Below, one piece after another: positions 60,893-64,000 of a DNA stretch of 64,000 bases. Position 1 is the first letter of the stretch; every line of letters begins with the position of its first letter. Made by a program: the position numbers and the translations under genes. Under the pieces are notes generated by a model. It was not told the origin of the DNA and did no database searches. It saw only the letters and a program-made list of their open reading frames with translations. Source of the stretch: Pseudomonas alkylphenolica (lineage in GTDB: Bacteria; Pseudomonadota; Gammaproteobacteria; Pseudomonadales; Pseudomonadaceae); NCBI RefSeq assembly GCF_016009175.1, contig NZ_JADUCM010000001.1, forward strand, positions 455,898 to 519,897. The letters are read 5' to 3'.

Positions 60893-63238
60893 ATGGGGCG
60901 TGAGACGTCAGGAACGCGTGTGCTGTTGCGAATTCGGCAGTGGGCACGGTTTGGGGTATTGCTGACAGGGTTTTGCAGCCTGTACCCGGTTTGGGCAGAC
61001 GACACGACCAGCACGGCACGCGAGGCTGCTCAGGCCGCCCCGGCCGAAGGCTATGTCGCTGCAGCCACCTGCCTCGGTTGCCATGCCGCAGAAGCCGCGC
61101 AATGGAAAGATTCCGATCACGGCTGGGCCATGCGTGAAGCCACCGGCACCAATGTGCTGGGCAACTTCAAAGCGGCGCGCTTCGACGAGGCCGGGGTCAA
61201 GGCCAGGTTTTTCCGCAAGGGCGAGCGCTTTTTCGTCAACACCGAAGGTGAAGACGGCAAACCGGCAGACTTCGAAATTCAATACACCTTCGGCCACTAT
61301 CCGCTGCAGCAGTACCTGGTGTCGCTGCCGCGCGGGCGGCTGCAGGCGCTGACCATCGCCTGGGACAGCCGGGACAAGGCACAGGGTGGCCAACGCTGGT
61401 TTTCGCTGTACCCGGGCCAGCGATTTGCGCCCAACGACCCTTTGCACTGGACCGGTCGCTACCAGAACTGGAACGGCATGTGCGCCGACTGCCACTCGAC
61501 CCGGCTGCTGAAAAACTACAACGACCGCGACGACAGCTTTGCCTCCACCTGGCAGGAGCAGAACGTCGGCTGCCAGAGCTGCCACGGCCCAGGCAAGGCC
61601 CATGTCGACTGGGCCAAGACGGCCAAACCCGGCGAGAAAAACTACAGCTCGGCGACCGACACAGGGCTGACCGTCGATTACAAGGCACTGGGCAGCCAGG
61701 GCCTGGTTGAACAATGCGCCTTCTGTCACAGCCGCCGGCAAACCCTCGGGGTCGGTCAACTGCCGGGCCATCCGCAACTGGACCAGAGCCTGCCGGCGAC
61801 GCTGCGCACGGGCCTGTACCATGCCGACGGCCAGATCGACGGCGAAGTCTACGAATATGGTTCATTCACCCAGAGCAAGATGTACGCCGCAGGGGTAGGG
61901 TGCACCGATTGTCACAACCCGCACACCAACAAGGTGAAGATCGAAGGTAACGGGCTCTGCCTGCAGTGCCACAATAGCCAACCGCCAGTGGCGCGCTTTC
62001 CCAGCCTGCAAGCCAAGGACTATGACAGCCAGGCACACCACCATCACCAACCAGGCACGCCGGGCGCCCAGTGTGTGAACTGCCACATGCCGACCAAGAC
62101 CTACATGGTGGTCGACCCGCGGCGTGACCACAGCCTGCGCATTCCACGCCCCGACCTGGCCAGCAAAGACGCCAGCCCGGACGCCTGCACCAGTTGCCAC
62201 ACCGACCAGAAGCCGCAATGGGCCGCGACTGCCATCGAAGGCTGGTTCGGTACACCTCAACGTCCACCGCACTACGGTGAGAACTTCCACGCGGTGCGCA
62301 GCGGCCAGGGGGTGGCCTTGAGCGAGCTCAACGCACTGCTCGCCGACAAAGGCAAGCCGGCCATTGTGCGTGCCACGGCGGCCCAGCAGATGGCCGACCT
62401 CGGCCAGCAGTCGGTGATCAGCCTGGGCTGGGCCTTGAAGGACAAGAGCGCGCTGGTGCGCGCCTATGCGGTCTCCGGGTTTTCCAGCGTGCCGCCTGAA
62501 CAGCGTCTGCAGCCGTTGCTGCCGCTGCTCAAGGACCCGACCCTGGCCGTGCGCGATGAAACCCTGCGGGTACTGGCCGATGTCCCGGCGCAGCAACTGC
62601 CCGCCGAGTCGCGCGAAACCTTCACCAGCATGCTTGCCGACTACGAGAAACGCCTGCGCGGCAATGCCGAACTGCCTGGCGGCCGTCTTAACCTGGCGGT
62701 GCTGTTGAGTCGCCAGGGACGCACCGGCGAAGCGATGGAGGAGTATCACCAGGCGCTGAAACTGGACCCGTACTTCGTTCCGGCACGGGTCAACCTGGTG
62801 ACCCTGGCCAGTGGCTCGCAGCAGCTGGACGAAGCCGAGCGCCTGCTGCGTGAAGGGCTGGCGCTGGAAAAAATGCCCGCCACCGACCACGGTAACCTGG
62901 CCTACATGCTGGCCTTGTTGCTGGTCGAGCAGGGCAAGCTCGACCAGGCGCCGCAGTGGATGGAAACGGCGGCGCAGGCGTTGCCGCAGAACACCCGTAT
63001 CCGCTACAACCAGGGGCTGCTGCTGTCGCGACTCAACCGCCGCGATGAAGCGATCAAGGCCCTGCAACAAGGGCTGGCCCAGGCGCCGGAGGACACCGAC
63101 CTGCTGTATTCGCTGATTTATCTGCATGCCCTGGCGGGGGAGCGCAGCGACGCCTACGAATATGTGCAACGCATGCGCAAGGTGGCGCCGGACGACCCGC
63201 GGCTGCAGGCCATCGAACCCTACTGGCAGAAACCCTGA
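60893..63238 (+). CDS. Octahaem cytochrome c with HEAT/TPR C-terminus
   Basis: A 781-residue exported cytochrome. A signal peptide (about residues 1-35, ending V-W-A-D) is followed by eight CxxCH sites: C-L-G-C-H (C60), C-A-D-C-H, C-Q-S-C-H, C-A-F-C-H, C-T-D-C-H, C-L-Q-C-H, C-V-N-C-H and C-T-S-C-H. They resemble the cytochrome c554/multihaem family. A HEAT-like segment follows (about 475-585), then TPR helices to the end. ATG 60893 has GGAG 6 bases upstream and is preferred over GTG 60881. It probably acts in the periplasm as an electron carrier or protein-bound oxidoreductase; the partner is unknown. It is the only gene in its unit. Confidence 0.85.
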   Translation: MGRETSGTRVLLRIRQWARFGVLLTGFCSLYPVWADDTTSTAREAAQAAPAEGYVAAATCLGCHAAEAAQWKDSDHGWAMREATGTNVLGNFKAARFDEAGVKARFFRKGERFFVNTEGEDGKPADFEIQYTFGHYPLQQYLVSLPRGRLQALTIAWDSRDKAQGGQRWFSLYPGQRFAPNDPLHWTGRYQNWNGMCADCHSTRLLKNYNDRDDSFASTWQEQNVGCQSCHGPGKAHVDWAKTAKPGEKNYSSATDTGLTVDYKALGSQGLVEQCAFCHSRRQTLGVGQLPGHPQLDQSLPATLRTGLYHADGQIDGEVYEYGSFTQSKMYAAGVGCTDCHNPHTNKVKIEGNGLCLQCHNSQPPVARFPSLQAKDYDSQAHHHHQPGTPGAQCVNCHMPTKTYMVVDPRRDHSLRIPRPDLASKDASPDACTSCHTDQKPQWAATAIEGWFGTPQRPPHYGENFHAVRSGQGVALSELNALLADKGKPAIVRATAAQQMADLGQQSVISLGWALKDKSALVRAYAVSGFSSVPPEQRLQPLLPLLKDPTLAVRDETLRVLADVPAQQLPAESRETFTSMLADYEKRLRGNAELPGGRLNLAVLLSRQGRTGEAMEEYHQALKLDPYFVPARVNLVTLASGSQQLDEAERLLREGLALEKMPATDHGNLAYMLALLLVEQGKLDQAPQWMETAAQALPQNTRIRYNQGLLLSRLNRRDEAIKALQQGLAQAPEDTDLLYSLIYLHALAGERSDAYEYVQRMRKVAPDDPRLQAIEPYWQKP

Positions 63239-63360
63239 GGCAGGCTAATTATTTGACTCTTCAAGGCATTCCGGGGGGCGGTGGGGGTGTGTTGGGTCGG
63301 GTTGGCGAGCTTATCCATTTGATGTGGCGAGGCTTCCGGCCCCTTCCGCCTTTACGGCGG

Positions 63361-63386
63361 CCTACTTTTTTCTTGGAAAAAGTAGG
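63361..63386. repeat. Perfect hairpin at the start of the right-end repeat
   Basis: CCTACTTTTT and AAAAAGTAGG form a 10-bp stem with loop TCTTGG. It precedes the long inverted repeat and may mark its boundary. Confidence 0.7.
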
Positions 63387-63875
63387 CAAAACCGCCTGCT
63401 CCTGCATACGGCCCTACGCTACGCTCCGGGTCCCTTCGCTCCGGTGCCCTCCAGGGGCATCGCGGCCTACGACTTGCTTCGCCAAGTCTCCGACTCGCGA
63501 ACTTCGGCTACGGCCGAAGGGTGCTGCGCACCAGCCCCCTCCAGACACCTCCACTCAGCCTCCTGAAGTCGCAAAAGCAATCGGCAGCGCCGATACGGGC
63601 GCATCTTCGAAATCAAAACATGGACTGGCTGTTGATCTTGATCCGGCTTTTGATCTTGATCTTCATGCGCGCAAGTTCAGTCGCCGCAGACTGCGACTTC
63701 AGGAGGCCGAGTGGAGGTGCCTGTAGGGGCAGTGCGCAGCACCTTCGGCGTAGCCGAAGACGCGAGATGTAGACTTGGCGAAGCAAGTCGTAGGCCGCGT
63801 GGCCCCGGAAGGTGCCGGAGGGAGGGGACCCGGAGCGAAGCGTAGGGCCGTATGCAGGAGCGAGCGGTTTTGCTG
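63386..63875. repeat. Long imperfect inverted repeat
   Basis: The left arm at about 63386-63573 is the reverse complement of about 63692-63875, sharing long matches such as TCCTGCATACGGCCCTACGC and GACTTGCTTCGCCAAGTCT (with a few mismatches and small gaps). A spacer of about 118 bases with GATCTTGAT repeats separates them. The transcript would fold into a very long stem. Short open frames inside are not convincing genes. No other gene occurs between 63239 and 63913; the stretch 63239-63360 holds no recognisable feature. Confidence 0.85.
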
Positions 63876-63913
63876 GTTCTGTCCCTTGGCAGCAGACGCC
63901 AAGAAGCTGGGCG

Positions 63914-64000
63914 TTAAGGCTTGCACTTTAAGTCCTTTGCAAAAGCGTTCGGTGAGCGATAGCCCAGTGCTGAGTGCAGCCGACAGCTGTTGTAAAAACC
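63914..64000 (-). CDS. IS3-family transposase, C-terminal fragment (gene continues beyond window)
   Basis: The minus-strand frame from the right edge to a stop at 63914 encodes 28 residues. It contains F-Y-N-S-C-R-L-H-S-A-L-G-Y-R-S-P-N-A-F, the hallmark C-terminal end of IS3-family OrfB transposases (Y-N-x-x-R-x-H-S-A-L-G-Y-x-S-P). Only the 3' end is visible, so integrity of the element and its ends cannot be judged. It lies 38 bases from the long inverted repeat. Confidence 0.85.
   Translation of the reverse strand, partial: GFYNSCRLHSALGYRSPNAFAKDLKCKP

Noticed and set aside
63324..63772. Short open frames inside the right-end inverted repeat
   Set aside because: They follow the repeat arms, have no ribosome-binding sites, and their residue composition looks like translated noncoding repeat.

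Overview
The window is a high-GC chromosomal segment that reads as Pseudomonas (P. putida/P. fluorescens type). The evidence is the Pseudomonas-style order cysI - metH - cti - nfuA, a haem-containing cis/trans fatty-acid isomerase, a pqiAABC set, a napEDABC operon, DUF2388 and glycine-zipper small secreted proteins, and REP-like palindromes. Species assignment is inference; no rRNA or tRNA gene is present.

Layout. 1-1293: the C-terminal end of an LRR/NEL-type ubiquitin-ligase-like effector, cut by the window edge. 1340-3470: DUF934 protein and sulfite/nitrite reductase (cysI). 3689-4968: a periplasmic binding protein and a 36-residue membrane peptide. 5134-10599: a giant toxin-like protein with a duplicated N-terminus. 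Its C-terminal domain resembles D12-class DNA adenine methylases but lacks the DPPY catalytic motif. 10611-18878: DUF2970, metH, cti (divergent from metH, with a MetR-type box between them), an acyltransferase and nfuA. 18929-23491: an AI-2E-type permease and the pqiA-pqiA-pqiB-pqiC lipid-transport operon. 23697-29224: a Tat-exported aldo/keto reductase with an MFS carrier, a binding protein with a PotE-like antiporter, and two small secreted proteins. 29235-33300: the periplasmic nitrate reductase operon napEDABC. 33472-33666: a 64-residue protein behind a perfect LexA box. 33822-37988: a classical autotransporter with a PVDPT-repeat linker.

38142-57066 is the most unusual block. On the minus strand a five-gene operon encodes a 3827-residue LEPR-XLL/DUF4347/VCBS surface protein, a TolC-family outer-membrane lipoprotein, a periplasmic HlyD-type adaptor, a GAF-like/HlyD inner-membrane adaptor, and a membrane protein joining a PqqD-like head, an intact M50 (site-2 protease) core and a HlyD-like arm. 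There is no ABC exporter ATPase and no RTX repeat, so the locus looks like a secretion route for giant adhesins that differs from classical type 1 secretion. Next to it lies a regulator (REC-LuxR-PAS-kinase-like) whose receiver carries Glu where the phospho-accepting Asp should be.

57419-63238: an MscS-type channel translationally coupled to an AspT-family carrier, then an octahaem cytochrome c/TPR protein. The right end (about 63360-63880) is a large imperfect inverted repeat of about 185-base arms next to the 3' end of an IS3-family transposase gene that runs out of the window.

Starts were chosen by ribosome-binding site and family length, so several differ from the longest reading frame. 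Gene functions come from reading motifs by eye; no database search was run.
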